64,000 bases of DNA from Jacaranda mimosifolia (taxonomy: Eukaryota > Streptophyta > Magnoliopsida > Lamiales > Bignoniaceae). Below the pieces are notes generated by a model that saw only the letters and a list, made by a program, of their open reading frames with translations, made no database searches and was not told the DNA's origin. This document shows positions 44,118 through 61,886 of the stretch, in pieces (position 1 is the stretch's first letter; each line of letters begins with the position of its first letter). Location of the stretch: contig CM032129.1 in the NCBI GenBank assembly GCA_018894105.1, forward strand, positions 29,901,468 to 29,965,467. Reading direction: 5' to 3'. Both the position numbers and the translations under genes were made by a program.

Positions 44118-45435
44118 AGAGAGTATTTGGGGTAAGCTATAAGCTTCTCAAAACTAGGGCTGTCAATGGATTGTCAATGGATTGAATTCAAATTTGATCA
44201 TGCTAGATTCAAGTTCGAATCTGAAAATTATATGTCAGATTCAAATTTGATCTAAGATCCATCAAATCTATAGTTGATATAGCTATATTCGGATCCAAAT
44301 AAATGTCAAATATAAAAAAAAAAATTCAAATTTAAATATTTCAAAAATTATCATATATTTGTTATTTTTCTAAAAATTTAATAGAATCCAAATCCAAAAC
44401 AATTTTCCTTAAAAAAAATACACAATAGATTAAGGAATAAATTTTCAAGTTTATTGATAACTTAAAAGCAACAGTTGAATTTAAGTTAATCACATTCATT
44501 CACCAAATTATTACATTTTAGGTTTCGTTGCTGATAATAGTACTTATTTGGCATTATAAATACATAGTTATATTTAATTATTCAATCAACTAACTATAGA
44601 CTCAAAGTTTTATAAAATAAAAAAAAAACTTATTTTGATCAAATTGAGATTTGCATTGCATTCTTATCATATTATTGCATTCGACTCCTACTCATTATTC
44701 TTCCCTCATCATTTTTTGTTATAAAAATAGAGAAACAAGTGATGTAATTATATTATAAATAAGCTCAAAATCTAACAATTTATATGAAAACACCTAATTT
44801 GATATATTGCATAGAAGTTCATCATTTCCTTCATCCAAATATTCACATTGGTATTATTATAGACCCATGTGTATACATATGTATAATACTAAATATATTT
44901 GGATTCGAATTATTAATGTATCGGATCGAGCCATATCCCTATTCGCTCCATTTATTTCGGATTACGAACTTTTTTAATTGGATTATATCTATCGAATCTT
45001 TTATCAGTTAAAGATTCTAAATAATTGAATTAAATTCGGATCAAATTTGGATTAAAATTTGCTCCGTTAATAGCCCTACTCAAAACATTTTATGAGATGT
45101 TTGAGAGTTTATATGATGTCAAAAAAATGTTTGATAATTTTTTTTTAAAAAGAGTTTATAAGCTTCAAAAACAAGATGCTCTTCTTTTTAAAAAAGTAAG
45201 AAGTTCTTAATTTATTTTTAAAATGTGAACAAGTTTTCTTAATTTTAATCATACTAATTACTAAATTGTTATTATTAACATCTTATAAGTTGAAAGATCT
45301 TATTTTATTTAAATACTTTTAAGAACTTGTTTTCAAAAAAAGATGTAGCATCTTATAAACTCTAAAAACTTCTTACAAGATGTAAAAGAGCTTATATAAG
45401 ATATTTTAAGAGCTTATAAGACCTTTTAAAACGCC
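44118..45435. repeat. TTATAAG inverted-repeat MITE, interrupted
   Basis: Outer parts GTATTTGGGGTAAGCTATAA at the left and GAGCTTATAAGACCTTTTA at the right belong to the family at 3083-3450. A 924-bp hAT (44155-45078) is inserted near its left end. Confidence 0.5.
44155..45078. mobile_element. hAT-like element, TAGGGCTGTCAATGG family
   Basis: Termini TAGGGCTGTCAATGG and CCGTTAATAGCCCTA, with a perfect 8-bp target duplication CTCAAAAC (44147-44154 and 45079-45086). It is the best-preserved member of the family found at 5627, 8473 and 24996. The interior contains ATTTGCATTGCATTCTTATC and TTGATATATTGCATAGAAG, shared with the 5627 copy. No transposase coding. Confidence 0.88.
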
Positions 45436-45436
45436 A

Positions 45437-46810
45437 TCTTAATTTTGAGTCAAGAATCAGAATATACTGAAATTATGTGTAGAATATATTCCCCTATACA
45501 CATCCAAAAATTAATGGAAAAATAGAAAAGAGAAACTGAAAATTTTATATAACTTCGTTAATTTATAAAATTGACAAAAGTAAAATGCTGCATTACATAT
45601 ATACATACATGGACATTGTTTACGGAAAATGTAATGCTGAATCCGATCTGCTAAAGGGCAAAGGGGGGAGGCCGGCCAGATTGGTCCTCCTCCTCCTCCT
45701 CCTCTCTCTCTCTCTCTCATTTTCGTTTGTTTGGTTTTTTGGTTTTTCTTTTTGGGTGGTGGGGGCGAGACAGTTGCGGCGGGTAAAGGGAAAGGGAAAG
45801 GTGTGGTTGGGGAGTGATATATGGGGGAGGGGGAACTCATTTATTTATTTTTTAACTAGTAATAAAACTAATTGAATTAATGTGAATATATTTATAATTT
45901 TAATATTATTAAGTATATAATTAAAACTATGTTTTTTAAGATTTGAGTTTAAATTTTTAATTAACGGAAAAAATTAATTAAATTACTTTAGATGTCTTTA
46001 TTATTTTTGAAATTTAAAAATATATCGTCATAATAATTTAGATTTTTAAATTTTTTTTCTTGTTTTATTTTTTAGTTAAATTAAACTAAATTTAATTAAA
46101 ATATTTTAGATATGTTACTATTTTAATAATATTAAATATTTAATTCAAAATTATTAAAGTTATATAAGATGGTAAATTTAGATTTTTAAAAGATTTGAGG
46201 TGATAGCAAATAAATTCTAATAAATTTAAAAATATTATAAATAGGTTTAAGGATATTTTCGTTTCAATAAATTAGCTATCTGATGATATTATTGAGTTAC
46301 CATTTTTCTGTTAGTTGACTTGGCTAGCACATATGCCACGTCAACGGCCACACAACTGGTTGGGGGAGCTTGATAGGAAGGAGCCACATGGCTCCATGTC
46401 ACCTGCCATGTAGGATCGAGCTGAAAGAAAATGTGATTTGGGTCCATTTGTCATTAAATTATCAAATTTCAATAGATAATATATCTATTATAAGGTTTGA
46501 ATTTTTAAAATCCTATTTTGTCAATAGAATCAAATTACGGAGCTAAATATGCATTTTCCCTAGTTCAAAATCGAAGCCTTGAACAATTTTATTTTAAGCA
46601 CTTAGTTTTGAGTCAAGAATCAGAATATACTGAAATTAGTGTGTAGAAATATTCCCTAAACGAGTCCAAAAAACAATGGAAAAATAGCAAAGAGAAACTG
46701 AAAATTTTATACAACTTCATTAATTTATAAAATTAACAAAAGTAAAATGCTGGATTACATATACATGCATGGACATTATTTAAAGAAAATATAATATCTG
46801 AATCCGATTA
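45437..46810. repeat. 200-bp direct duplication flanking a 0.9-kb insert
   Basis: 45437-45643 and about 46600-46805 are direct copies (GAGTCAAGAATCAGAATATAC, AAAGAGAAACTGAAAATTTTA, ACATGCATGGACATT). Unit 2 has this block once (29170-29365). The 0.9-kb DNA between them contains (CCT)n(CT)n at 45681-45719, a purine-rich stretch to 45835 and a GC-richer block at 46310-46440. No ends of a known element are clear. Confidence 0.6.
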
Positions 46811-47149
46811 CATTTCATCCATACTAATCCGAGTTTGGCCAATAGGTCCAATTCGGGTTAATGTCGTTGGTGGTCCGTGAGGTTGTAACCTTCCACGAAT
46901 GGGACGGATTTTATGTTAAAGTTATTAATTGGAGTATCTGTATGCAAAGATTTAAATCATAAAAAAGGGTTAGAATACTGGAATAAGTAAGCAAAAAATG
47001 AAAATTTTGGATTCTAAAATGAGATCAAGTGTCAATAATCAACTATCGATATAGTAGGAATTGTGACAGAACTCGAATTAGACCTGACTCATAAAAAAAG
47101 ATAAGTTAGTAATAAAATAAGAGTGATAATACAATAATTGTCACTAATT

Positions 47150-47554
47150 ATATATATTAGATGCTAAAAAATTTTATTTTGTCACCTTAATGATTTTTAC
47201 AAACTAAAAATAATAACAATAATAGTGTTTAAGTTGTCACTATTAATTGACAATTAGTAACATCCCTATAGTGACAATTTAGTGACAATAATTTTTTTGT
47301 CACAAATCATAATGACAGCTTTTATTGTCACTAAGTTGTCACTATAGGAGTGTCACTAATTATTAATGATGACAACTTAAAACATTAGTTCTTGTCACTA
47401 ATGAACCATATTGTGACAAAATAAAAATTATTATCAACTAAAAAATACTACTAATGATAAAATAAAAGTTATTGTCACTTAATACAGATCCTTATTGACA
47501 ATTTTTACATTGTCAATTATTATTTTGTCACTAATATAATATTTTTCTGTAGTG
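47150..47554. repeat. CACTA-derived fragment upstream of CRK gene 3
   Basis: TTGTCACT/AGTGACAA-rich, ending ATATTTTTCTGTAGTG. It lies 582 bp before the CRK3 start, so it was present in the ancestral unit. Confidence 0.6.
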
Positions 47555-48040
47555 TACAAAAGCGTGTGGATCCTGAAGCATAAGGATTAATTACATTAGA
47601 ATACAAGAGATAGGGATGCTGAGTGGCCAATTAATCCAACGACATCACCTTTACCCTTGTATGTGGGAGGTTCAGAATTCAAATTTTAATGAAGTTTTGA
47701 TATGCGTGTATGTAAATTAAAAATGAAAAACACAATATATAGGGATTCTGTTTTTCCTTTTTTCTCCACATGATCATGTAAATAGTTTAGATGCCTTTAA
47801 TACGACAAAGATTGAAAATATTATAATAAAAGGAAAAGACGAAGAAGAACAAAATGATGAATAGATAAATAAATTAATCAACTAGCGTGCCTCTTGTCAA
47901 AAGAAATAATGATCACGATCAATAAAAAATACAGTGTGAATCCAGGCCGTCGCAAGTCGTAATGGAAAACAAAAGTCGGTCTTTTTCCTCAGCGATTATG
48001 AATTAATTAGATTAATACGACTTCAAAATTCAGGTGTGAA

Positions 48041-48046
48041 TATATA
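48041..48046 (+). promoter_or_regulatory. TATA box of CRK gene 3
   Basis: TATATA in the block GGTGTGAATATATAGTAT, aligned with the TATA boxes of genes 1 and 2, about 90 bp before the ATG. The upstream W-box-like site is TTGACA here, not TTGACT, so it lacks the full W-box consensus. Confidence 0.45.
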
Positions 48047-48135
48047 GTATTTCTGCGTGTTTAGACCATTAGTTAGCTTAATCAAGATTATTAGCTGCTT
48101 CATCAAAGACTTAATTAGCCTTGGCACAATTAGTA

Positions 48136-54509
<6,374 letters not shown>

Positions 54510-55944
54510 TTTCCAAGAATATGAATATGTATATATGTAATGTTGTCCATGTTTGCAACTTCTAAGACTTTTTGTTATTTTAAACTTGTTCTTGTTGTTG
54601 AAGATGCCTTAAGTTGTCCTTATTTCGATTGTCTGTCTGAAGAAAGGAAAAGAAATTGACAAATAAGACTTTTACACGGTTGAAGTCGGACAAATAGGGA
54701 TGACTTGTGTTGTCCCTGAATTTACATCAACTTCATGATATTTTCATAGTTACGAGGGACTTTGCCAATAGAATTAGAAAGTAGAATTCTATTATTGACT
54801 ATCATGCTGGTATTAGTGGTACATTTCGTGTAAGAAGGTTATTATCGAAGACATTGTAATGGTAATTTGTGAATCAGTCATCTTTGATGGTGGAGGACTT
54901 TCAATTTCATTGACATTGATATAAAAAATAGCCAAAAATGATAAGTTTGCTCCCATATGTGGTAAAAATACTCAAATACTCTAAAGATCTACATTTTTTT
55001 ATTTGGGTCGGATTTGACCCAGCATGTTATTTGAGCTAGACCCAAAATGAGGGTCATTAAATTAGTACACGTGGTCACATCTCTTTCTTCCACCTAGTTA
55101 GTATAGATTGTATAGGTCTAACTCATTTGAACCATATAGATTCCCTTATTTGGATGATATCAAAAGTATGTTCTATTGTTTTATTATTACACTTAATTAA
55201 AGCTTTTCAATATTTCAATCTTTTATTGATTTAGGGATCATGAGAGTTTTCGTAGGGTCCCTCCCATTGAGTCTAAACCTATTTTGATTTTAAATTTGAA
55301 TTACCAATTGCTCAGACTATCTTTCCAATTAACATCTTTCGACCCATAGGAGAGTGGAGAAAATAAACTTGCTCAGGTGACCAATTTGACGATCTTTGAT
55401 ATGGTATTTTAGACACTAATGAAGAACTCCTATAATCAATCAAAAGAATTATTATATCGATCATTTTTACTCAACTTTTATCTAATAAAAATAATATTTC
55501 CATCGTGTTCATGTGCTAGGTTCCGCAATCTTTATCCGAGAAAAGGGAAAAGATGATTTCCATTATAACTTATACTTGCTAAATGTAATATATGTATTGA
55601 CTTCTGAAAACTTGATAACAGATATTTATGATACGACACTGAAAAGGACTCACCAACTAATTATATAGCTGCTTAGCGTACCGAAAGGAAAAGAGAGGAT
55701 TTATTCATTAAATCTCGATTCTAGTGGTCCTCAATTAGGACATTCACATCTAAAATTTGTATTCAAAAGTAATTACCATAAATATCAAGTACTGAAATAG
55801 ACGGATTTCATGATTTTATCGTTTCAGAAACCATATAAATATGAAAATTTATGATTAATAAATATAGTAATTTACTTAAACACATCATACGTGTTCCCAC
55901 AAAATCAAGAGTGCAATAAACGGATTTCCTGTTTTCATAGTTTG
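54510..55944. other. 3' flank of CRK gene 3
   Basis: Non-coding, homologous to 35724-36895 plus 37994-38170 around the hAT insertion in unit 2. This copy carries the empty hAT site at 55739-55750. Confidence 0.55.
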
Positions 55945-56315
55945 GATCCTCTATTTTGGTACATTTTATTTCACGTGTATTAAATATTTTTTTAATTAAT
56001 TAATTAAAAATTAGATACCTGTTAGTGTCCCCTCATAGGAGAAATAAACAAGTAATAATCTCTATATATGACCTTAAATAATCCTCACATTTTGAATTAG
56101 CTTTAAAGGTGATAAGTTAGGCCCAAAATACATTCCTCATCAATACCTTTCCCATATATTCATATGAAAGAAAGTAAAGGACGGATTAAATTTTCTATTC
56201 CATTTTATAAATATATGACACGTGTATTAAATATTTCTTTATAGAAATAATTATTGAGAATCAGATTACTTGGCATAAATACAACAAATTGAAATAGGAA
56301 ATGAAATAAAAGATC
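55945..56315. repeat. MITE copies upstream of the NHL gene
   Basis: Two copies of the TCTATTT...GAAATAGG family (about 55945-56040, incomplete, and 56185-56315). The second contains ACACGTGT with a G-box CACGTG at 56219-56224. The first contains TTTCACGTGTATT at about 55970. Confidence 0.5.
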
Positions 56316-56534
56316 CAAAGTGAGTAACCAATTCAAAATGGACAACATAAAGATTCTACTTGTATACTTACCTTATTCATGTCAAACTAGAATCTTATAC
56401 CTTCATGTTCAAGCTTGATTCACATGCAACTTTTCTTTTCATGGAACATTAATTATTCCAACAAAAGAATAAGCTAAGCTAGCTTATTCTTTTCTTTCAA
56501 CCGGCGTCTTCTTTTCTCCCTTTAGAAATCCCAT

Positions 56535-56541
56535 TTATAAA
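56535..56541 (+). promoter_or_regulatory. TATA box of the NHL gene
   Basis: TTATAAA about 70 bp before the ATG, in the context CCCATTTATAAACAAACACC. Position and sequence fit a plant TATA box with a short leader. Confidence 0.45.
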
Positions 56542-56607
56542 CAAACACCTTGTTCATCACAACCATTGACGACGGCGCTTTCTCCATCACCCGGCGGCCG
56601 GAAAAAT

Positions 56608-57276
56608 ATGTCCTCCGACAACCGAGTCCCGATGCAATCCGCCCCGGAGGATCGGCCCATGAAGCGGCACCACACAGCCCGTTACTACGCCCACCGCGTC
56701 AAAGAAAGTCTCACCACCAGAGTCTCAAAATTCATTTGCGCCATATTTTTAACCTTTCTCTTCCTGGCAGGCATCATCGCCTTCATTCTGTGGCTCAGTT
56801 TACGCCCCCATCGGCCCAGATTCCACGTCCAAGAATTCTCCATCCCGGCACTGGCCCAGGAAGGCGGCTTCGAAAATGCCCTGATAGTCTACAATGTCAC
56901 CGCACGTAATACGAATCAAAACATGGGTGTTTACTATGATTCCATGCAGCTGATAGTGTTCTACCAGGACCAAAGCATCGGCAGTTCGTCGTTGTTTCCC
57001 TTTTATCAAGAGCATAAGAACACGAAGATAATCGCTGGACAACTCTTCGGCGCCTCCCTGACGGTGACTAACCAGCGGTGGCAGCAGTTTCTGGCCGACC
57101 GGGCACGTGGTCAGGTAGTTTTCCGGCTCGAAATTACGTCAACTATTCGGTTCAGGATATCGACGTGGGATAGCAAGCGCCATAAGATGCATGTAAACTG
57201 TCCGGTTGGAGTCGGACCCGACGGTTTAATCTTGCCGAGTTTCAAAAACAAGAGGTGTCCGGTTTATTTCAGCTAA
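56608..57276 (+). CDS. NDR1/HIN1-like (NHL) protein, LEA-2 family
   Basis: A single-exon gene of 222 residues, GC-richer than all surrounding DNA, as usual for this family. The first ATG is at 56608 (MSSDNR); the frame is open upstream but has no earlier ATG. Residues 1-41 are a basic, cytosolic N terminus (KRHHTARYYAHRVKES), 42-65 a strong membrane helix, and the rest the extracytosolic LEA-2 domain. Family marks are RPHRPRFHVQEFSI after the helix, a variant of the NPN motif (NTNQNMGVYYD, 101-111), FYQEHKNT, the RISTWDSKRHKMHVNCPV segment, and a late Cys (RCPVYFS). NHL proteins are plasma-membrane or plasmodesmal proteins with roles in defence and, for some, sugar export. I cannot assign an orthologue. 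It appears intact. Confidence 0.9.
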   Translation: MSSDNRVPMQSAPEDRPMKRHHTARYYAHRVKESLTTRVSKFICAIFLTFLFLAGIIAFILWLSLRPHRPRFHVQEFSIPALAQEGGFENALIVYNVTARNTNQNMGVYYDSMQLIVFYQDQSIGSSSLFPFYQEHKNTKIIAGQLFGASLTVTNQRWQQFLADRARGQVVFRLEITSTIRFRISTWDSKRHKMHVNCPVGVGPDGLILPSFKNKRCPVYFS

Positions 57277-57427
57277 TATTTATATGATATGATATGTAAT
57301 CATATTTTAAATTCCTTTTGGGTGCGTTTTTGGATTGAATATTTTAATTTTTGGCTTTGGTTTATTGATGTATAAATTAAAATTTAACTGTTATTGGTTA
57401 GAAGGGTGTAGGGTGTAAAGTTGTGAT

Positions 57428-58534
57428 CATGGTTTGCAAGAACGGTCGTGGAGAACGGAACGGGGACTACCGTTCTAGTTCCATTGCAATGTCACGGAAC
57501 AGTCGCGGACGTTCCACACATTTTGTGCTTTAAATCATTTAAAAAATTCAGAAAAAAATCCAAAAAATATTAAAACACATAAAAATGTCTAGTAGTATTT
57601 ATATTAGACAATAACATAATTTTATGCATTGTAAATTGATTTAGATTTCATAAAGCTTTCTTATAACAGTATCAAGGATAATGTTTTTTAAATTGTTCAT
57701 TCAATTATTCAACAATATAATGAAAGTGAATTCGACATAATAAATTTATGACATTACTAATAGAATGTGTAGAAAAATGATGTACAAAATTTTGTAACAT
57801 CCTTTAGAGCATTTGTGATGAAATATATTAATCCAAAAATATTTGAAGAACTAATTGTAATGATTTTCAATTTTTTGACATGTAAATAAATAGTTATAAT
57901 TTTTCGATCAATTTACATAAATTATAATTTATTAAGTATTATATTTTTTTCTTAATATGATTAAACTTTTTGTTAAAATCAAATCTTATTCTTCTCTAAA
58001 TTGAAAATTCAATATATATAACAAAAAATAAAATATTTAAAAATACAAATTTAATATATTTTGAATTAATATAGAACTACATGTTTAAAAACTAGAATAA
58101 ACATCTAAATGTGATTTCAAAATAAATAATTAAGATAATATGAAAAATTAGATTACAAAAGGAAAAAAGAAAGGAAAAGACTTCTTCAGTGGAAAAAAAA
58201 AAAAAGAAAAAGGAAAAGACTTTCTTCAACTGCTCCCCACCTCCCCTATTCCCAAGCACCCTATTCCAATCTCACCGGCCACCAAACCCCCGTCGCCAAC
58301 CATACCGCCACCACCATCGTCCTTCAAAATACCGCCGTTCTATGCCGAAATCCCGTTCCGACAAGCCACGACATGCCGATAAATCGTAATGTCACGCCGT
58401 TCTGGCCGATTTATTTGTCTGGTGCCACGGTTCCAAGTCACAACTGCTCCCCACCGGAACAATGGAACGCCAGCGTCCGTTCCAGTTTCGGAACCCCCGT
58501 TCTGACCGATTAATCGGCGTTCTGGCAAACCATG
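57428..58534. mobile_element. hAT-like TIR element 3' of the NHL gene
   Basis: Termini CATGGTTTGCAAGAACGG and CGTTCTGGCAAACCATG, with a perfect 8-bp target duplication GTTGTGAT (57420-57427 and 58535-58542). Subterminal regions are rich in GAACGG / CCGTTC in inverted orientation. The interior is AT-rich to 58140, followed by a C-rich stretch (58220-58340) that gives short spurious frames on both strands. 1107 bp, no transposase. It begins 151 bp after the NHL stop codon, so it may lie in or near the 3' UTR. Confidence 0.82.
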
Positions 58535-58542
58535 GTTGTGAT

Positions 58543-59337
58543 TACTGTTTTTGGAGTTAAGGATTTCGATTAAGTATAATAATAAGCAGTACCATAAAGT
58601 GAGTATTAAAAAATTTAATTACTATTACTTTTTGAAATTAATAATTTAAAATTCTTAATTATCAAATCCTTCTTTTCAAACACAATTTAAATTGATTAAT
58701 TTGTATCCCCTCATTTATTTTCATAAATTTCTTTTTGGATTGAATGATTTTGGCAAAAAAGAAAAATATTAGAGTTAAGAATTTCATATCACTCTCTTTA
58801 TATTGAGTGGTTTCAAATATTTGACTAAGAAATGCAAAATGATTGTTATGTATGGAAATTTTCAAATGAAAAATACCTAAAAAATATTCAGATAAATGTA
58901 ATGAATTTTTCAATATTGACTTATGATTCAACTCTCAAATATTTATAATCACAACATCTAAAATTAAAATGTCCCCACAAATTCAGGTTTTTATCATATA
59001 TTGATCCTCGAGAAATTTATTTTATACTAAATTAAATTTAATTAATGTTTATACTATTGCTAAAACGTTAGTCCCTTTTAATGTATTTTCGGGTAATGTA
59101 TCCAAAATGATTTTTTTTAATTTTTTGAATTCTCATAATTGTAAAATAATTATCATTTATAATACTCACTTTATTCCAACTATTATTATTTTATTATAAT
59201 TTTTTCTTATTTATATGAAAAATTAAATAAACATATTGAAATATTTTTAAAAAGTAGTATTATATAAAAATTAGATAAATATTAACCTTATTTATTTTAT
59301 AATAGTAAATGTATAGAGTTTATGAAAACTATTAGTG

Positions 59338-59378
<41 letters not shown>

Positions 59379-59384
59379 ATATAG
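58543..59384. other. AT-rich spacer
   Basis: No gene seen. A (GT)n microsatellite occupies about 59345-59377. The 89-codon minus-strand frame at 58662-58931 is AT-biased without domain features. Confidence 0.45.
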
Positions 59385-59520
59385 GTAGGGGTGGCAATTT
59401 TGGTAGGTCAAGTGGGTTTGAGTTGGATTGAAGTAAGGGTATAATATTAATTTTCTTAACCCTAACCCAACCCAACCTAATGACAACCTGAAAATGCCCA
59501 ACCCTAACCTAACCTAAATC
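59385..59520. mobile_element. hAT-like end fragment
   Basis: TAGGGGTGGCAATTTTGG is a left terminus like that of the element at 32465 (TAGGGGCGGCAGTTTTCG). It is followed by GGGTTTGAGTTGG and CCCTAACCCAACCC, the same subterminal style. No right terminus is found before the LTR sequence starts, so it is probably truncated by the retrotransposon. Confidence 0.5.
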
Positions 59521-59540
59521 GTATCAGGTCAGATTCGGTT

Positions 59541-60079
59541 TTGCCGACCAAAGAGGTCGACAAGGTACAGTACCAATTTTGCCGCATTGAATGCGCTGAC
59601 ATGCGGCATGCCTCCGCATTAATGGCACATGCCGCTCCAGTACCGCCCATGCTGCTGCACCAGGGAGGAGGCACGTCAACAGTGTCCTACTCTGTCCCTA
59701 AAATCTAGAAAGGCAGCCACCTAGAATAGTACAGGAGCGGGAGATGACCAAATGCCCCTCATGCAAGGACAAGGATCCCTCCAGCGTGTTGAGGACATCC
59801 CAGAAAAATCCCCACAAGGGAAGGCTATAAATACCCCCACTCCAACCTCTCAAAGTTATGCCACACTTTACATACAAAGTCCTCACTCCGCTGTTCGATT
59901 ATCTACTCGACCTCATACTAACTTGAGCGTCGGAGTGCCTAAGCCGAGGGCTCCTCGGCTAGCCTGACGTTTACTCATGATTGTAGGACTCAGCCCACCA
60001 ACATAAATACCCTGATCGGAGAGGTCGAACCACTCAAAAGCAGTATCTAATCAAACATACACCGATTCCACCCTCGTCA
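59541..60079 (+). repeat. Probable 5' LTR of a Ty3/gypsy element
   Basis: A TG...CA-bounded stretch (TGCCGACCAAAGAGGTCGAC to CACCCTCGTCA), with a TATA box at 59824-59831 (CTATAAAT). It is followed at 60081 by TTTAGTGCCATCTGTGGGAA, a variant of the GCGCCGTCTGTGGGA word found right after the 5' LTR in many plant Ty3/gypsy elements. The second LTR is outside the window, so the left boundary is a best guess. Confidence 0.55.
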
Positions 60080-60123
60080 TTTAGTGCCATCTGTGGGAAA
60101 CTTTGCGAGCTCGCTATCGAAAA

Positions 60124-61620
60124 TGGTGAACACCAGGCGAGCCCCCTCCGAAAGAGAAGAAAATAGGAGATCCAGCTCTCCCTCTCCTAGACCTTAGCAA
60201 GAAGTAGGCGCCCCGGGGTCAAGCGCTTAGCAACAGCAGGTGGTCACCTTGACTATACCCCAATTGATGCAGCTCATTAGCGAGCAGATTTCAGCTCAAC
60301 TTTCGGCAGCTTTGAATCGACACACTATTCAACCGGAGCCAGTAGCCAGTGCAACACCGCAACCCGCGGTCCTGGAGGAGAGATAACCAAGAGAAAACCT
60401 GGAACGACCAGAGTCCAGAAGGCCACCCTCGAAGCACGAAGTAAGCCCAGGCTGTTTTCCTAGAGAAATGGCCCCCAGCCTCGCGATGAGGTGGTGGATT
60501 CCGTCAACCATGGCGTTCAACCTATTCGAGCCCCACAGCGCTATAGGGTCGAACGCTCGAGACCCCGTACGAACAGAAATGCATCCCAGGTTGACAGAGA
60601 GGAATGGGAGAAGGTGTCCCACCAAGTCCAACAGCTTAACCGACAGCTAGAAGAAATCTCAAGGAAAAACACGGAAAGGCTTCCTCATCAAGAAAGACCG
60701 CAGAGGTTCCGAAGAGAGAGAGAGAGAGAGAGAGAGAGACTCTCCCTTCGTCCAAGATATCATCGATGAGCGCATTACTGTCGATGCCAAGATCCCGACT
60801 GGCTTGCCCAGATATGATGGCTCGACCGACCCGAACGAACATCTAATGCAGTTCAAGCATATAATGCAGCTGCACGGACATAACGAGTACATCCACGCCA
60901 AGATACTGGTGACCACCTTTCAGGGGATAGCATTCGACTGGTTTGTGAAACTAGAATCGGCGTCAATATACTCGTACGACCAATTGTGTGACAAGTTTTG
61001 CACCAATTTGCGAGCAGAAGGAAAGCAAAACTCCCTCACACCCATTTGCACAAGGTGAAGCAGAACGAGGGAGAATCCCTCAGAGACTTTTTTACCAAAT
61101 TCAACACGAATGTGTTGAAGATTAACAGCCCAAGGATCAAGTTCCTAATCGACGTGTTATTTTTGGGCCTCAAACATAAGGAATGTGCCAATGCTTTGGT
61201 ACGCGAACAACCAAGGTCGATGGAGGAGCTCCTCGACCTTGCGAAAAGGTACATGACCCAAGAGGAAATGAGCAAACTAAAATATGGCAATCTTGAGGTC
61301 GATAAGAAGAAAATCAAGGAGAAAGATGACCGTTAGGTCAGAGAGGGCGTCGATCCCCCATAAAGCGCTTTCATGACTACACTCTACTCAACCTCCCGAG
61401 GAAGGAGGTGTTATTTGCCATTCAGCACGACAACCTGCTCAAAAGGCCCAGAAAACTTACCGAGACGGAAGCTATGAAAAAGTCAAAGAAGTAATGCCAC
61501 TTTCATAAGCAAAAAGGGCATGACACAGAAGATTGTTTCAACTTGAATGATGATATCGAAAGATTGATCAGGCAGGGCCATCTGAAAAAATATGTCGACG
61601 AGCAGGCCAGGCGTGAATAG
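60124..61620 (+). pseudogene. Gag region (decayed)
   Basis: ATG at 60124 (MVNTRRAPSERE) runs into a TAG after 24 codons. Recognisable Gag reappears as LPRYDGSTDPNEHLMQFKH from 60804. It continues through FDWFVKLESASIYSYDQLCD and then shifts frame near 61020 to HKVKQNEGESLRDFFTKFN and LLDLAKRYMTQEE (to 61336). After further stops, CHFHKQKGHDTEDCFN at 61496-61545 is the Cys/His box. A (GA)n microsatellite at 60714-60739 probably shifted the frame upstream of the main domain. Confidence 0.8.
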
Positions 61621-61886
61621 GGCAAAACCGACTGGACTCCCCATAGAGAAAGGTCGACCAGCCCGATGAGAGAAGATAAAGGAAAAAGCCTACCCAATAA
61701 CCCTGCCCACCCATTCGGGGAGTCATTGACATGATCACGGGAGGCCCCACTAGGGGGGATTCCAAGTCCGCAAAGAAGTAGACTCAGCAAAAGCTAGAGT
61801 CGACAAAATCAGCCAAGGTCGAGATAGTTTTTCAGCTCTCAACTAGCACAGAGCTAGTCTCGTTCACTGAATCCGACCTCGACCAT

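Noticed and set aside
48121..48135. Upstream extension of CRK3 by five residues from a TTG
   Set aside because: Plants start at ATG. The ATG at 48136 aligns with the starts of the two paralogues and with the signal peptide.
56550..56909. 119-codon plus-strand frame overlapping the NHL gene
   Set aside because: Out-of-frame shadow of the GC-rich NHL coding sequence; no ATG context or family match.
58189..58528. Pro/Arg/His-rich frames on both strands
   Set aside because: They come from the C-rich inner part and the CCGTTC-rich terminus of the hAT-like element at 57428-58534.
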